From NCBI GenBank assembly GCA_947095585.1, contig OX352763.1:63769016-63833015 (forward strand): a stretch of DNA of 64,000 nucleotides, given 5' to 3'. The translations under genes were made by a program, and so were the position numbers. The first letter of the stretch is position 1, and each line of letters begins with the position of its first letter. This DNA comes from Nephrocerus scutellatus. Lineage: Eukaryota > Arthropoda > Insecta > Diptera > Pipunculidae. The notes beneath the pieces were generated by a model. The model saw nothing but the letters and a program-made list of their open reading frames with translations, ran no database searches and was not told the origin of the DNA. Of this stretch, positions 10,944 through 21,774 are shown piece after piece.

Positions 10944-13888
10944 CGGCGGCATCCACGTTGCTATCGCGAAACAATAGCGACCAGTTAATTCTCCCAAAAA
11001 GGTTTTTAAGGCCGTCCCAATTGGCTTTCTCGTATTGCCATATTTTTTTTTTGGGAGTTTATTCTCTAACTACGTGGTTTATTAACGAGAAATTAGCTGA
11101 TACTACACAACGGTCTGACGAGCCTAGAGGCGATAATACATTGACGGAGTATTTATCAGGACGAGAGGTAAAGAAAAAGTCAAGGGTGTTTGCGGAATGA
11201 TTTGCAATGTCAGGTATTCGTGTAGGCCATTTACAAGCTGAATAAGGTTATTAAACTCAGCGAATAACTCAACACACCTTCCTTCGGGTGTTGTCTGGCC
11301 AGAATGGCGAAGCCACACAGAATTGTGTACATTGAAATCGCCCGCAATAACGATTTCATTTACGATCTACGATGTCTTGTGTCAATTCTTTAGATTGTAT
11401 CAGACAGTGCATCAAACTCGCTCTGAGTTGAAACACTGTCTAAGTGGGGACTTCTGTAAAGGAAACAGTAGTAGATGTTGCGCTCTTGTACCTTTGCTTT
11501 CAGCCAAATGAAATTGTATTCCGGATTGGACCTTTGGCTAAACTGAGGCAAAAGCTGAAACGCAACATCGCTCTGGACATAGATTGCGAGTCCGCGTCGA
11601 GGGAAAAATAATGGCACCAAGTTATAACCAGGCAGATTAAATTCCGATGCATCAAAATTATCAAATATCTGAGTTTCACTCAGTGCCATAATTGCTGGCC
11701 TGTAGACATGTACATAGTTAAACACAACAAAAGAATTCGTTCTCAGCCCACGTATGTTCCTAAAATCCACTCTGAAATCACACATAACTACAAAACCCAA
11801 CTTACCGCTTCTTTTAACCGAATTGAGAAGAGTATGTCTCTAATGGATTATTAACACAAATTTTCGCCAGTGTTATGCCTTCACGACAAAATGAGTCAGT
11901 TCACCAGAAGAAACAAACACTCACAATCCGTCATCTTTTTTTTTTATATATATATAGAGACTCATTGCCAAGGGAGGACTCCCTGAATGACTTGCGTCAC
12001 GGCAATAAGTTGGGCTAAGCCCTTTATTAAAATTCAAATTCAAAATAGAATAAAAATCGAAGGAATGTGATTTACAATATATCACATTCCTCACGGTTGT
12101 AGCCGGTTTCAATTTGTTTTCTCAGAATTCTCTCGGATCCATTGACAAAGCAGTACGAAAAAACGAACAGGAAACTAAAACAACGCGAGTTTTGCTTTTA
12201 TCAATGAATCATGGTCAGGGAAAAACTACAAAAAACCTTGACCAAGAAAATATTACAAATCTTAAAAATAATGTAAATAATACTGATAAAAATAATTTTT
12301 TTTTAAATATATATTTAATAAACAGCTTAGTTCATCTTTCATCCTTCAGGAATTTGTTAACGGCTAATTTGAAGGCCTGCAGATTATAAGTTTCGGGAAA
12401 CACGGGCTCGACCAATTGATTCCACATCGAATTGACTCTCGGAAAAAAGGAGGATTTAAAGTGTTGGGTTCTACATGAAAAAGGTTTTAAGGCAAATCTA
12501 TGTTGATTGGACCTTACGTTGCTGATTCTGGAACATAAGAACGGGTTTCTAAAGAACATCTACATTTTAGAAAACAGATAAAGCTCCTACATTTCGTCTG
12601 TGCTCCAAAGTATCAAGAGTCGAAGTAATGGTTACATCGTTTTTCAAACGAATAACTCTATTCTGAACTCCATCAAGATGAACCAAATGCGATCTTGGAG
12701 CCCCACCCCACACAAATGAATTAAATTCTAAAATTGGTCTAACATAAGATTTATATAATCTTAATACTTTAGAGGGAGTGAAGTAGAAGTTACAACGTCT
12801 TATGAATCCCAAACATTGGCTAGCTCTTTTTGAAATTTCATAAATATGTTCCTTCCAGGAAAGATCACTTGATACTTTTAAACCTAACAACTTAAGTGAA
12901 TCTCATCTCGAAATATGGGCACCATTAATGACAGGTGGAACGTAATGTTGAACTGTCTTCTGAGAATAAAGACAAGACTGAAATTTATTTGATTTAAATT
13001 CTACTCTATTAGAAATGCCCCAATCAAGAATGACTTGAATATCCGACAGAATAGTCAAATTCATAAATTCACGCGAAACATTCAAGCGAGAATTGCATTC
13101 TTTTTGACTGACAAACTCAATGGAAGCCGAAAGTTTTGTATCATCAGCAAATGAATGGATATCACAGATTGTAGAAGACAACAGGTCCTTGATATATATC
13201 AAGAAGAGCGTGGACGACAAGGATGACCCTTGAGGCACGCCAGCATTGATCCCATGTGAAGCTGAAGATTAATGCAACTTTTATTTTACGGTTCCATAAA
13301 TAATCCTCAAGCCATCAAATGAGAGAGGAGTGTAAGTTCAGCGCACGAATCTTATTAATAAGACAATCATGCCATACTCTATCAAAAGCTTTATAAATAT
13401 CTAAGGAAATAACACTTGATTCACCTAGGTTTTCAATGCTTCGCTCCAAACAATGAGTCATGCACGTCATGAGTTCACCTGAAGAGCGATTTTACGAAAT
13501 CCATACTGCACATCGGATAAAAGAACATTCGAATCCAGATAGTTCATTAGTCTGAAATTAACGATAGATTCCATTACCTTCGATAGAACCGACAAAAAAG
13601 CAATTGGACGGTAGTTCTTAGGTGCCGATTTATCACCTTTTTTCGGAACGGGTTGAATATTTGCTATTTTCCAAATTGATGGAAAAACACTTGACTTCAT
13701 TGAGAGATGAAACAATTTGCTAAGCGGTTTTGCCAAAGTATGATGACAACTTTTCAATACTAATGGCGGAATACCGTCGGGGCCAGTCGCTTTATTGGGG
13801 TCAAGTTCTTTCAGAATCTTTGAAACAACCCGTTTCCGAAAATAGATTTTAGACATACCTGGGCCTAGATTCGGGAGAATTGGGGGGC
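10944..13888. repeat. Triplicated unit, copy 3 (about 2945 bp)
   Basis: Third copy. Its right edge runs into the intact continuation of LINE-B, so it is the natural right flank of the array. It is 16 bp longer than copy 2 because it keeps the bases coding for the G-P-D-G-I-P part of the reverse transcriptase. A few single-base differences from copies 1 and 2 occur, for example near 12643 and 13552. Confidence 0.9.
11124..11800 (-). pseudogene. LINE-A endonuclease, copy in unit 3
   Basis: Third copy of the LINE-A endonuclease half, identical in translation to 8196-8872. Its downstream linker and RT are replaced by LINE-B sequence of the previous unit at the junction at 10944. Confidence 0.85.
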
Positions 13889-14246
13889 TTTGATTAGTTA
13901 AAGGAAGAGTAGACGCACCAGCGAAATGAGAAGCTAAGAGATTAGCTTTCTCAATATTAGTTCTATAATGAATACCATTATGAAATAAAGAAGGAATAGA
14001 CGAAGTATTGTCTGCAAAGTTTCTTTTAACCAATGCAGCAAACGACCAAAAGCTTCGACTGTTTGAATCAGAATCCAAAATTTTTCGCATGCTATCTCGA
14101 ATCTTTAGGTCACATATTATTTTGGACCTTTTCAATATAGCGTTTGATCTATTTCTAGCTATTCGAAACTTTACAAGGTTTTCTTCAGCAGTGCAATTAA
14201 CGTAGTCCAAATTGGCTGCTTTTTTACACGTGACTGCTAGCTGCAA
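12332..14246 (-). pseudogene. LINE-B reverse transcriptase
   Basis: The block 13467-14246 is open for 259 codons: a basic linker (RIARNRSNAILKR), then NKATGPDGIPPLVLKSC, FPSIWKIANIQPVPKKGD and NYRPIAFLSVLSKVME. The palm follows with IYKAFDRVWHD (in 13239-13466, frame broken) and HSFADD (13140-13151). The thumb and C-terminus occupy 12332-12890. At least four frame changes or stops divide it. The G-P-D-G motif is present only here and not in units 1 and 2. Confidence 0.87.
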
Positions 14247-15321
14247 TGTTCGTTAAACCATTTATTTTTATGAGTATTTTTCTTTTTAAATGAAGAAGGA
14301 ATGCAATTTTTCATTCCTAGCAAAATGGTTGACGTGATAAGTTGTGATGCTTCATCAGCATTATTGCTGGAAAAACAGGTTGACCAATCAAATGAGCTAT
14401 AAAATTGGTTCGGGAGCTCCCAGTTAGCATTTTTATAGTGCCAGAATAGCCTTTTACTTGTAGTCTCTATAAGGGATGGTGATATTGAAAATTTGGCTAC
14501 TATCAAAGCATGGTCAGAAAGACCTAATGGAGCAGATAGATCAATTGAATATTTATCAGGCATAGTTGTAAGAAATAAATCTAAAAGGTGAGGTGATTGA
14601 CCAGTAGTATCGAGATACCTAGTTGGCTTATCAACAAGTTGGGTGAAAACATTAACATTTGAAAATAGTTCAGCGGTTTCACCTGATCGATCTCTACCAT
14701 TCGAATAGGTCAACCATGAATCATTGTGGACATTAAAATCCCCCAAGAATACCAATTCTGACGTGGTGAGGAATGGTAAATCTTGTCTATAGTATCCGTT
14801 ATGTAATTAAACTCATTTTTAGTGTCATTAGGTGACAAATTAGGACTACGATAAAGGGAACAAATAAACATCGAATGGTTTGAAATTTTAATTACAATCC
14901 ATATCGTATTGAACATGGGGTTGCAGTTTGGAATAATAAATTTGGGTAAACTAAAACTGATGTCATCTCTAATAAAGAGAACAACCCCACGATGTGGAAC
15001 CAAACAGTCGACACGAGAATACCCCGGACAATGAAAATCATTTGGGGTACCTAAATAAGAGGCCTGCGTTTCACATAAACTGAGAATTGCAGCAGCAGAA
15101 TTCGCGTCAAGATGTGCTGCGACCGAGTTAAAATTACTTTTAATGCCGCGAATATTTGTGAAATGAATTTCAAAATAAGAATTCATTAGTATGCAAAGTA
15201 AAAATACTGAAACTGGCAAGATAATGAAAATATACGTAAAAATTAGATAAGAATATACTAAAATATTAAAGATATTAAAAATAACAACAATAAGAAGAAT
15301 TTCTACAAAACAACCACTCAA
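14237..15321 (-). pseudogene. LINE-B endonuclease
   Basis: The N-terminal block (14710-15321) has FTNIRGIKSNFNSV, ILSLCETQASYLG (E of the active site), PHRGVVLFIRDD and CSLYRSPN. The C-terminal block (14237-14755) has VFLGDFNVHNDSW (D-x-N motif) and LGLSDHALIVA (S-D-H). A frameshift near 14750 separates them. The very start of the open frame is rich in hydrophobic residues (MSGCFVEILLIVVIF) and is probably 5' UTR read through; the first endonuclease residues are near NSYFEIHFTNIRG. All key catalytic motifs are present although split between two frames. Confidence 0.87.
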
Positions 15322-16134
15322 CAGTGAAACGTTACTGATTCGTTTGTAGTACCAGGCCTAACAAACGAAAAAGTCTCGCACAGCTACTGAGTCAGAAAGT
15401 CAATAAAAATTCTGCTTCTAAAAACTACAAATAAATAAATAATTTTTTTAAAAAATTGAAAAATTTGAATAAAAATTATTTTTACGTAACTGCTTTTTTG
15501 AAGAATGAATGATTAACTATCTGTTGCCGAATAAGATGGCACAAATAAATAAGATGCAAGAAAACATCAACTTCAATGGAATATTCCAACTATCTAAGCC
15601 TCAAAAACAAAGCCGGCTCAATGTAATTTAGCTGGAATTCACACACTGCACTTTGCACTAGTTGATCGTCCGGTCACGCGAACCGTTGATAGTTTTGCAT
15701 GCTTAGAAGAATTCAAAAATGTAACGCAAAATCATAACGCAAAATTATTTTTGATACGTGTTAAATTTTCTTATCACCGCCGATAAAGTAGTTTCACTTA
15801 CAAAAATGTCAGATCGCACATCAATATCAAAATTTGACAAATGTTAGTAATTTCCATTTGCTTTGAAGTGTTTTCTTTATTTCATTCTACAGAAAGAATA
15901 GAAGGAACAGAATATCAATCACGTGACCTAATTATATTCCGTTTATTCTGCCTATTGACGTAGTGTAAAAAGAATACGTTCTAAACATTTCGAAGACATA
16001 AAAGAATAGCCAAAAAATGAATAGAATAGAAAGAATAAATAAAAGAACGTATGTCGTATTCGGAATATACGGAATGTTTAGAATGAAATAAAGAAAACTT
16101 TCTTGATTTGGTAAGTACAAAATTTTTTCCTTTA
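15322..16134. other. Non-coding AT-rich stretch
   Basis: The first 100 bases are probably the LINE-B 5' UTR. The rest is A/T-rich, with no ORF above 62 codons and no recognisable TE protein. A run of AGAATAGAA-like words occurs near 16017-16040. Confidence 0.5.
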
Positions 16135-16248
16135 AAATGATTATGATGCCATAATTACTTTGTTAATCGTTGCCTTGTAATCAGCACACAGTCGGAGATC
16201 TCCATTTTTCTTAATGATTGGTACCACTGGAGATTCCCATAAATTATG
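16135..16248 (-). pseudogene. Gypsy-1 reverse transcriptase fragment
   Basis: Reverse-strand translation gives WESPVVPIIKKNGDLRLCAD followed by YKATINKVI, a textbook Ty3/gypsy RT entry of the type found in K02A2.6-like elements. The upstream part of the same protein lies at 40345 onward (LESLGTLEKTSHNL). The reading resumes cleanly if Copia-1 and one target duplication are removed. The rest of the RT is lost to the left of 16135. Confidence 0.8.
16244..16248. repeat. Left target-site duplication of Copia-1 (TTATG)
   Basis: TTATG occurs immediately left of the Copia-1 5' LTR and again at 40340-40344, right of the 3' LTR. Five bases is the normal duplication length for Ty1/copia elements. The Gypsy-1 reading frame on both sides supports the assignment. 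Confidence 0.75.
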
Positions 16249-16338
16249 TTTTGTTAAGCTATGAACGCACTCCATATTGTCAGTTAACATTACTATTATA
16301 TTAAAATATCGTTTTCTTTCTTCTTCGCTCTGCTAATA
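16249..16338 (+). repeat. Copia-1 5' LTR (short, internally deleted)
   Basis: Begins near TTTTGTTAAGCTATGAAC and ends at CTGCTAATA just before the primer site. The 3' LTR, once reassembled from 26569-26585 and 40229-40339, matches it but has about 40 more bases in the middle (after ATTAAAATAT, at about 40270-40308). The exact first base is uncertain because T runs occur at the edge. Confidence 0.7.
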
Positions 16339-16355
16339 GGTTATGGGTCCAGTCC
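16339..16355 (+). promoter_or_regulatory. Copia-type primer binding site (initiator tRNA-Met half)
   Basis: GGTTATGGGTCCAGTCC directly follows the LTR. Drosophila copia uses an internal fragment of initiator tRNA-Met and has a nearly identical site (GGTTATGGGCCCAGTCC, from memory). One base differs. This fixes the LTR end and the plus orientation. Confidence 0.7.
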
Positions 16356-16534
16356 CAAGTTTATAAATCTGCAATCATCGCGAATATTTTAAAGTATAAA
16401 TACATTTGTTGTATAAAATTAAATAGTTAAGTGTTTAATCAAGTCACTGGACTTTGAATTTAATCGCAATTCAGATTGGTTTTATATTTGTTGTAAAATT
16501 TGTATTGTCATAAATAATTTTTAATGAGAAGAAG

Positions 16535-16860
16535 ATGGCAGGATCAAACAGCAAATCGGATTTTTACATTTAAAAACTACGCGGTGCTGATAATTATCAT
16601 ATGTGGTGATTTGCTATGCAGAATTATTTCGATATGAAAAAATGGCATAAGTGTATTAAGAAGTCTCCAGACGATGCTAAAAAGCCGGAGGAAAATAATG
16701 AAGACATGTTACGTGAATCAAAATCTACGTTGGCTCTGAGTGTGGAACCAGAACTCTCTGTTCAAATTGCAATTCAGCCCTTGAAATCTGGGAAAAAATC
16801 AAAAATTTGTGGAACCGTGGAAAATTACGTTGTTACGAACCCTCATTTCAATTCGTTTAG
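16535..16860 (+). pseudogene. Copia-1 Gag, N-terminal part
   Basis: From the ATG at 16535 the frame reads MAGSNSKSDFYI, a stop, KLRGADNYHMW, a stop, then FAMQNYFDMKKWHKC and on to STLALSVEPEL. This resembles the start of copia-type Gag (L-x-G-x-N-Y-x-x-W). Two in-frame stops at 16571 and 16607 kill it. The frame leaves Gag homology near 16790 and runs into the LINE-C tail at about 16866. Gag resumes at 22593. Confidence 0.7.
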
Positions 16861-16865
16861 ATAGT

Positions 16866-16897
16866 TGAATAGAATAGAATAGAATAGAATAGAATAC
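16866..16897 (-). repeat. (ATTCT)n 3' tail of LINE-C
   Basis: About six AGAAT units on the plus strand. On the LINE-C sense strand this is an ATTCT microsatellite at its 3' end. CR1/L2-like LINEs often end in short tandem repeats instead of poly(A). The position, right after Copia-1 Gag sequence, supports its role as the terminal tail. Confidence 0.65.
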
Positions 16898-17194
16898 TTT
16901 ATTATTTCTTCATTTTTCTTCAAATTCACAATATTATAATATCAATAACTTATAGTATAGAATAAAGAAATATTCATGACATTCTGTATTTTTATATACT
17001 AAGTATTAAAAAATAGTTTTGAATGCCACTTCAAAGGGCTTATATATATTTAAATATTAGTCATGGGTGGGGTGACCCTATTAAAACAATTTTTACTATA
17101 CAAAATAGGTATATGCTTACAATAATAAAGGAACAGCAAATTTGACTGCATAAATTAAGTAATGCTACAAAAGAAAACTTTATTTTTTAATTAT

Positions 17195-18476
17195 AAAGGG
17201 TCCGCCTAGTCAACTAGTGCTTATTTCGTGAATGGTAACACTTAGCTCATGTCTGATTTGACAGATAATTAGTTGTATCCTTCCGCTGAACGAATATGGT
17301 TGTGTATACGCTTGAACAACGCTGGGAAATATTGCGACGTTACTTTGAAAATCATGGTAATGTTGCAGAATGTGTGCGAAAATTGCGTACGGATTTTGGA
17401 AGAAGAGAAGCACCGCCAGCTCCGTATGTTCGTTATCTTGTGAAAAAAGTGAAAGAAACTGGCATCCTCATCTCATCGATAAACCAAAGCGTGAAAAGCC
17501 AAAAACAGTGCGTACACCCGAGAATATTGATGCTGTGGCAGAAAGTGTGCGTGAAGCGCCATCAACATCAATTCACCGTCGTTCTCAACAATTGAACATT
17601 TCGGAGACATCATTGAGACGAATTTTGCATAAAGACCTTGGTATGACGCCATACAAAGTCCAATTGGTTCAGGAGTTGAAGCCAACTGACCATCCAATGC
17701 GTTTTCGCTTCGCTGAGTGGGCCTGCGATCGACTTACAGAAGATGCCGGTTTTGCCAAAAAAAATCATCTTTTCGGATGAAGCTCATTTTGATCTTGGCA
17801 AACAAGCAAAATTGTCGCATTTGGGGCACAGAAAACCCGCACGCATACATTGAAAAGCCGGTACACCCAAAACGAGTCACTGTTTGGTGCGGATTTTGGT
17901 CCAGAGGCATAATTGGGCCATTTTTCTTCGAAAATAAGCAAGGAGTGGCCGTTACAGTCAATGGCGATCGTTATCGGGCCATGTTGAAGGAATTTTTGTT
18001 CATAAAAATTAAAGAGGAGGATATTGGCAACATTTGGTTTCAACAGGATGGCGCTACGTGCCACACAGCCGAAGCTACACTCGATGTTTTGCGCCCTGTT
18101 TTTGAAGATCGCATTATCAGCCGCAGAGCTGATGTCGTTTGGCCACCTCGGAGCTGCGATTTGACACCGTTGGACTATTATTTGTGGGGTGCCCTGAAAG
18201 ATAAGTGTTACGCCGACAATCCAGAGACAATTGACGCTTTAAAGGACAATATTCGTGAAGCCATTGGTGAAATACAGCTGCACACAATCGATAATGTGCT
18301 TAAAAATTGGACCGATCGTGTAGGCTACTGCATGGCCAGCCAAGGCAGCCATTTGAATGAAATTATTTTCCATTGTTAACCGGAAGGATTGTACTTTCAA
18401 ATAAAAAAAGAAATTTGAGAAAATATTCAGTATATTTTTTTATAGCATTTTCAAAAAAGTTATTTGGCGGACCCTT
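17195..18476 (+). mobile_element. rosa-type mariner-like element (1282 bp)
   Basis: The 11-bp terminal inverted repeats are perfect: AAGGGTCCGCC at 17195-17205 and its complement at 18466-18476. They are flanked by TA on each side (17193-17194, 18477-18478), the standard Tc1/mariner target duplication. Between them is a single transposase reading broken by frameshifts. It is inserted in the 3' UTR of LINE-C. Confidence 0.9.
17296..18379 (+). pseudogene. mariner-like transposase, D,D41D type (broken)
   Basis: The N-terminal helix-turn-helix begins MVVYTLEQRWEILRRYFENH, a second HTH part lies around TSLRRILHKDLGM, and the DDE domain follows. Catalytic motifs seen are FSDEAHFD, WFQQDGATCHTA and LTPLDYYLWG. 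There are 41 residues between the second and third aspartates, which marks the rosa-like D,D41D subfamily. The frame breaks at about 17460, at an A-run (17757-17764, one extra A) and at about 17800 (a few residues missing before NKQNCRIWG). Not functional. Confidence 0.88.
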
Positions 18477-18525
18477 TATAAGATGTAATTGCTTCAAGAT
18501 AAAATAAAATAAGATTAAACTTAAA

Positions 18526-19587
18526 TTAAGCCAGAATATCATGAAGAATAGATTCTAAACTATTGTAATCTAAATTCAATAGCCAGTGTTTTACAAGTTT
18601 TAAACGCATTTCAGGCATTGCTGTTGCTCTGATGGATTGAGGAAGATTATTGAATAAACGACATGATAAAACTGAATAAAAATTACGAAAAGTAGTCGTT
18701 CGGAAGGTTGGCACAGATACCATGTTCAAAAAGTTTCCACGTAAATTATAACTAGAGATTAAACGATAATTTCGATTTCCAGACTTCATAAAGAAAGTCT
18801 TCAACACTTTAAAGCAATACAAATGCCGGACTGGAAGAATTTGTTGGTCGTAGAACAATGGAAAACACGGATGTCTTCTAGGTTTCCGGCATATTATTCT
18901 TAAAATATATTTCTGCAGTATTAACAAAGGTTGAATTTTATTTAAATAAACACCTCCCCAACATACAATAGCATATTGCAGTTTGGAATGGAAAATTCCG
19001 TCATATATCGATTTTAACAGCTTTGTTGAGCAGATATTTCGCAAATAGAAAAAATGTATAAGTGTACAACGGAAATATTTCCTCAAAGTTTCTACGTGAT
19101 ACGAGAAGCTCATTCTAGAATCGATTGAAAGCCCCAAGTATTTAAATTCATTCACTGTCTCAATTAAAAAACACATGTTACTGCAACTTGAACTATCACA
19201 AAAGGAGTTAGAAGTCGTACTCATGCAATTTAACAACTTGTATTTTTGGCACTCAGGTGCATGATAAAAAACATTACCTTCCAAATTGTTGAGGGATGAC
19301 AAATCAAAAAATATTATTTTAGTTTTATAGCTTATAATCAACTTGTGCTCCGCAAACCAGCTTCTCAATAAACTTAGATCACAATTGATGTCGGAAACAA
19401 GATCCAAAGGACTATTCGAACCATAAGAAAAGCCTATATCATCCGCAAAACCAGTAGGAGATCCTTTGAAATTAAGTGCAAGTAGGGAATTAATATAGAC
19501 TAGAAAAAAAATTGGTCCCAAAACAGAACCTTGTGGTAAACCCAAATTGAAGAACTTTATGTCGCTTCTAATCTCATCCAATTTCAC
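18526..19587 (-). pseudogene. LINE-C reverse transcriptase, palm to C-terminus
   Basis: Open for 353 codons. It starts just before motif B (GLPQGSVLGPIFFLVYINSL), followed by GFADDIGFSYG with the A-D-D catalytic residues (19438-19449), then ETVNEFKYLGLSIDSRMSF, YAIVCWGG and the C-terminal domain ending NSLESILHDILA. This is the best-preserved LINE-C segment. A stop-rich gap at 19588-19664 separates it from the fingers. Confidence 0.87.
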
Positions 19588-19664
19588 TATTTGCGACCTA
19601 TCTTTTAAATAAGATCTAAATCAATCTAGTGCGAAACCACGCAAACCGGCTTTTTCTAATTTTC

Positions 19665-20516
19665 TCAGCAGAATATTGTGATTGACCATATCAAAAGCTT
19701 TGGTGATATCAATAAATAATCCAGCCGGACACTTTTTCCCAACCAAACTTTCTGAAAACCAAACTGATTTGGGTTAAAAAACTTGGTTTTAATTAGAAAG
19801 CTCACTAATCTATTTTTGACAAGTTTTTCGAAGATTTTACTGAAAACTGGAAGAAGTGATATGGGCCTGTAGTTACACATTTCCATAGTAGAACCTTTCT
19901 TAAACAATGGTATAATGTCTGCACATTTCAGTTCTTCTGGAAATACTCCCGCAAATACGCAACGATTAAAAATATCTGACAAGACATCCACTACAAAGCA
20001 AGCAACTTTTTTTAAAAGCAGGTTCGAAACACCATCAACACCACACGATTTAGAATTTTTTAAAGTACCAATAACTTTTAATATTTCAAGCGAAGTAATG
20101 GGCTCATAAACAAAACTGTTTCTTTGAAACAGTTCATCAGAGCTACAAAAGCCTGAACATGAGTTACAATGCGTTAGGACGGGGCCTGGTTGTAAGCTAC
20201 TGGCTATATTAGCGAAATAGTAATTAAATGCCTCAGACATGACAGATTTGTCTGTAACGTCGACGTTATTAAGACGTAGAATAGCAGGTTTCTTAGAAAT
20301 GGAAGAATTGTTAAGTAATCTATTTACTAATTGCCATTCATTTTTTATGTTTCCCTTAGCAGAATTAAATTGAGTACGGTAATAGTTATCTCGACAGATC
20401 GGAATCTCCTTTTTAAGCTCATCGCACAATTTTTTATATTTTCTTTTTAAACTCCGATTTTGAGGATACTTTTTGCACTTTATGCTGAGTTTGTTTTTAC
20501 CTCTTACTTTATTCAA
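19665..20516 (-). pseudogene. LINE-C reverse transcriptase, N-terminal part
   Basis: A basic linker (LKRKYKKLCDELKKE, RDNYYRTQFNSAKGN), then SKSCGVDGVSNLLLKK, CADIIPLFKKGS, NYRPISLLPVFSKIFEKL and NPNQFGFQ. These are the RT fingers of CR1-like elements. The frame slips near 19740, right after FGFQ, so motif A (FIDITKAFDMV-like, at about 19690-19720) lies in another frame. Confidence 0.85.
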
Positions 20517-20543
20517 CCGATACCTAGAGATCCAAGGTTTAAG

Positions 20544-21476
20544 TCATTTTACAAAAATTTTTGAAGGCAAGACTGAGGAACAGTTAAGAATGTGTTTCTT
20601 AAGGCTAACAATAAATATAGAATAGGCCTTAGAAGCATCTCTACACGAGTAAACATCTTCCCAAAACTCATAAAAAAGATTGTTTTTAAGTTTGCTGAAG
20701 TTAATTTTGTTATCCGATTTTGGAGTTTTTCTACCTTTGCTATTGATGTGGACTAAAAGCCCTGTCATACAGTGATCAGTTATCATTAGATCAAGAACAA
20801 ACTTCTCACAGCCATCGAACGAAGCATTTTTAAAGCGTCCATATATGTGATCTAAACATGCCAGATGCAACCCTAGTAGGTTCATTGATAAAGCATGCTA
20901 GGCCATTTGATGCTAGCAAAGCCAAATAATTGGAAACAGTTTCACTATTTTCTAAATTGTTGATATTAAAATCCCCAACAATAATAAGATTCTTCGATTT
21001 TTCATTCATTAAAAAACCTGAGAACTCTTCTATGTATGTCGATACGTTAAACGAATGCAGTCTGTATACGCATAAAAAAACATAATTTCAATGGAAACCT
21101 TTAAGACATCAGCACTAAAAAGAACAACAGAAACTATTTCTAGAATCTTGTATTCTTCTTTAACAAAACAAACAACGCCCCCTGCAGCGTAATTTTCATT
21201 CGTTTTAGCAAAAAAATTGAAACCTGGCAAAGAGTAATCACTTATTTCAAACTCATAAATCCATATTTCAGTAACAAAAACAATGTCTGGAATGCACATA
21301 AACGAATCAAGATGAGTGACAAGAGCTGAAAAGTTTTCTCTTAAGCTTCTAATATTCTGGTGCACAATCAAAAACTTATCATCGCAGTAGGAATTATCTT
21401 TAAACAAATTATAACAGTTCGTACTACTAAGATTATGGGTAGGAAAGTCATCGACAAAATCATTTATATTAATCAT
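20544..21476 (-). pseudogene. LINE-C endonuclease
   Basis: N-terminal block 21030-21476: IVHQNIRSLRENFSALV, IVFVTEIWI (the catalytic E) and AAGGVVCFVKEEY. C-terminal block 20544-20885: DLMITDHCMTGLLV with the D-H end motif, and LLGLHLACLDHIYGR. The middle (20886-21029) is out of frame but shows IIVGDFNI-like coding near 20965. Motifs are those of the AP-type LINE endonuclease. Confidence 0.83.
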
Positions 21477-21479
21477 TTA

Positions 21480-21774
21480 CTAGAGGGGAAAAACGAAAAT
21501 GAACTAAATGAGTGCAAGATCATTAAAAGATCTAATTAAAATGACTTTCCCACCCTCAACCTTTCTCACAAGAAGTTTGTTGTCTTTGTACCAAACATAT
21601 TTTACATCTTTATGCAATTTTGCTTATTTAGCTTTATATAATAGAGCTTGCGTGTACTTAGTAAGGCAATCGTTAATAAAGATACCGGTTCTCTTGCTGC
21701 TGCTGCTGTTGTTATTGCTGCTGTTGTCGGCCACACCATCAAGACCAGTCACATGCGTGTTGAGATTACTTTTG
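21480..21774 (-). other. LINE-C interval between ORF1 and ORF2
   Basis: About 300 bases with no clear protein. A CAG/CAA-type triplet run (plus strand CTGCTGCTG at 21696-21726) lies here and may encode glutamines at the end of ORF1 or be non-coding. Confidence 0.5.

Larger units (their letters stand above)
12332..15321 (-). mobile_element. LINE-B, near full-length copy
   Basis: The only LINE-B with all parts: endonuclease (15321 to 14237), RT N-terminus and fingers (14246-13467), palm (about 13466-12903), thumb and C-terminus (12890-12332). It is related to LINE-A in layout and in the motifs LEHRRNV and FADD but clearly a different family. The left part of this copy is unit 3 of the tandem array. 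Frameshifts separate most blocks. No ORF1 was found upstream; a poorly conserved or lost ORF1 remains possible. Confidence 0.88.
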
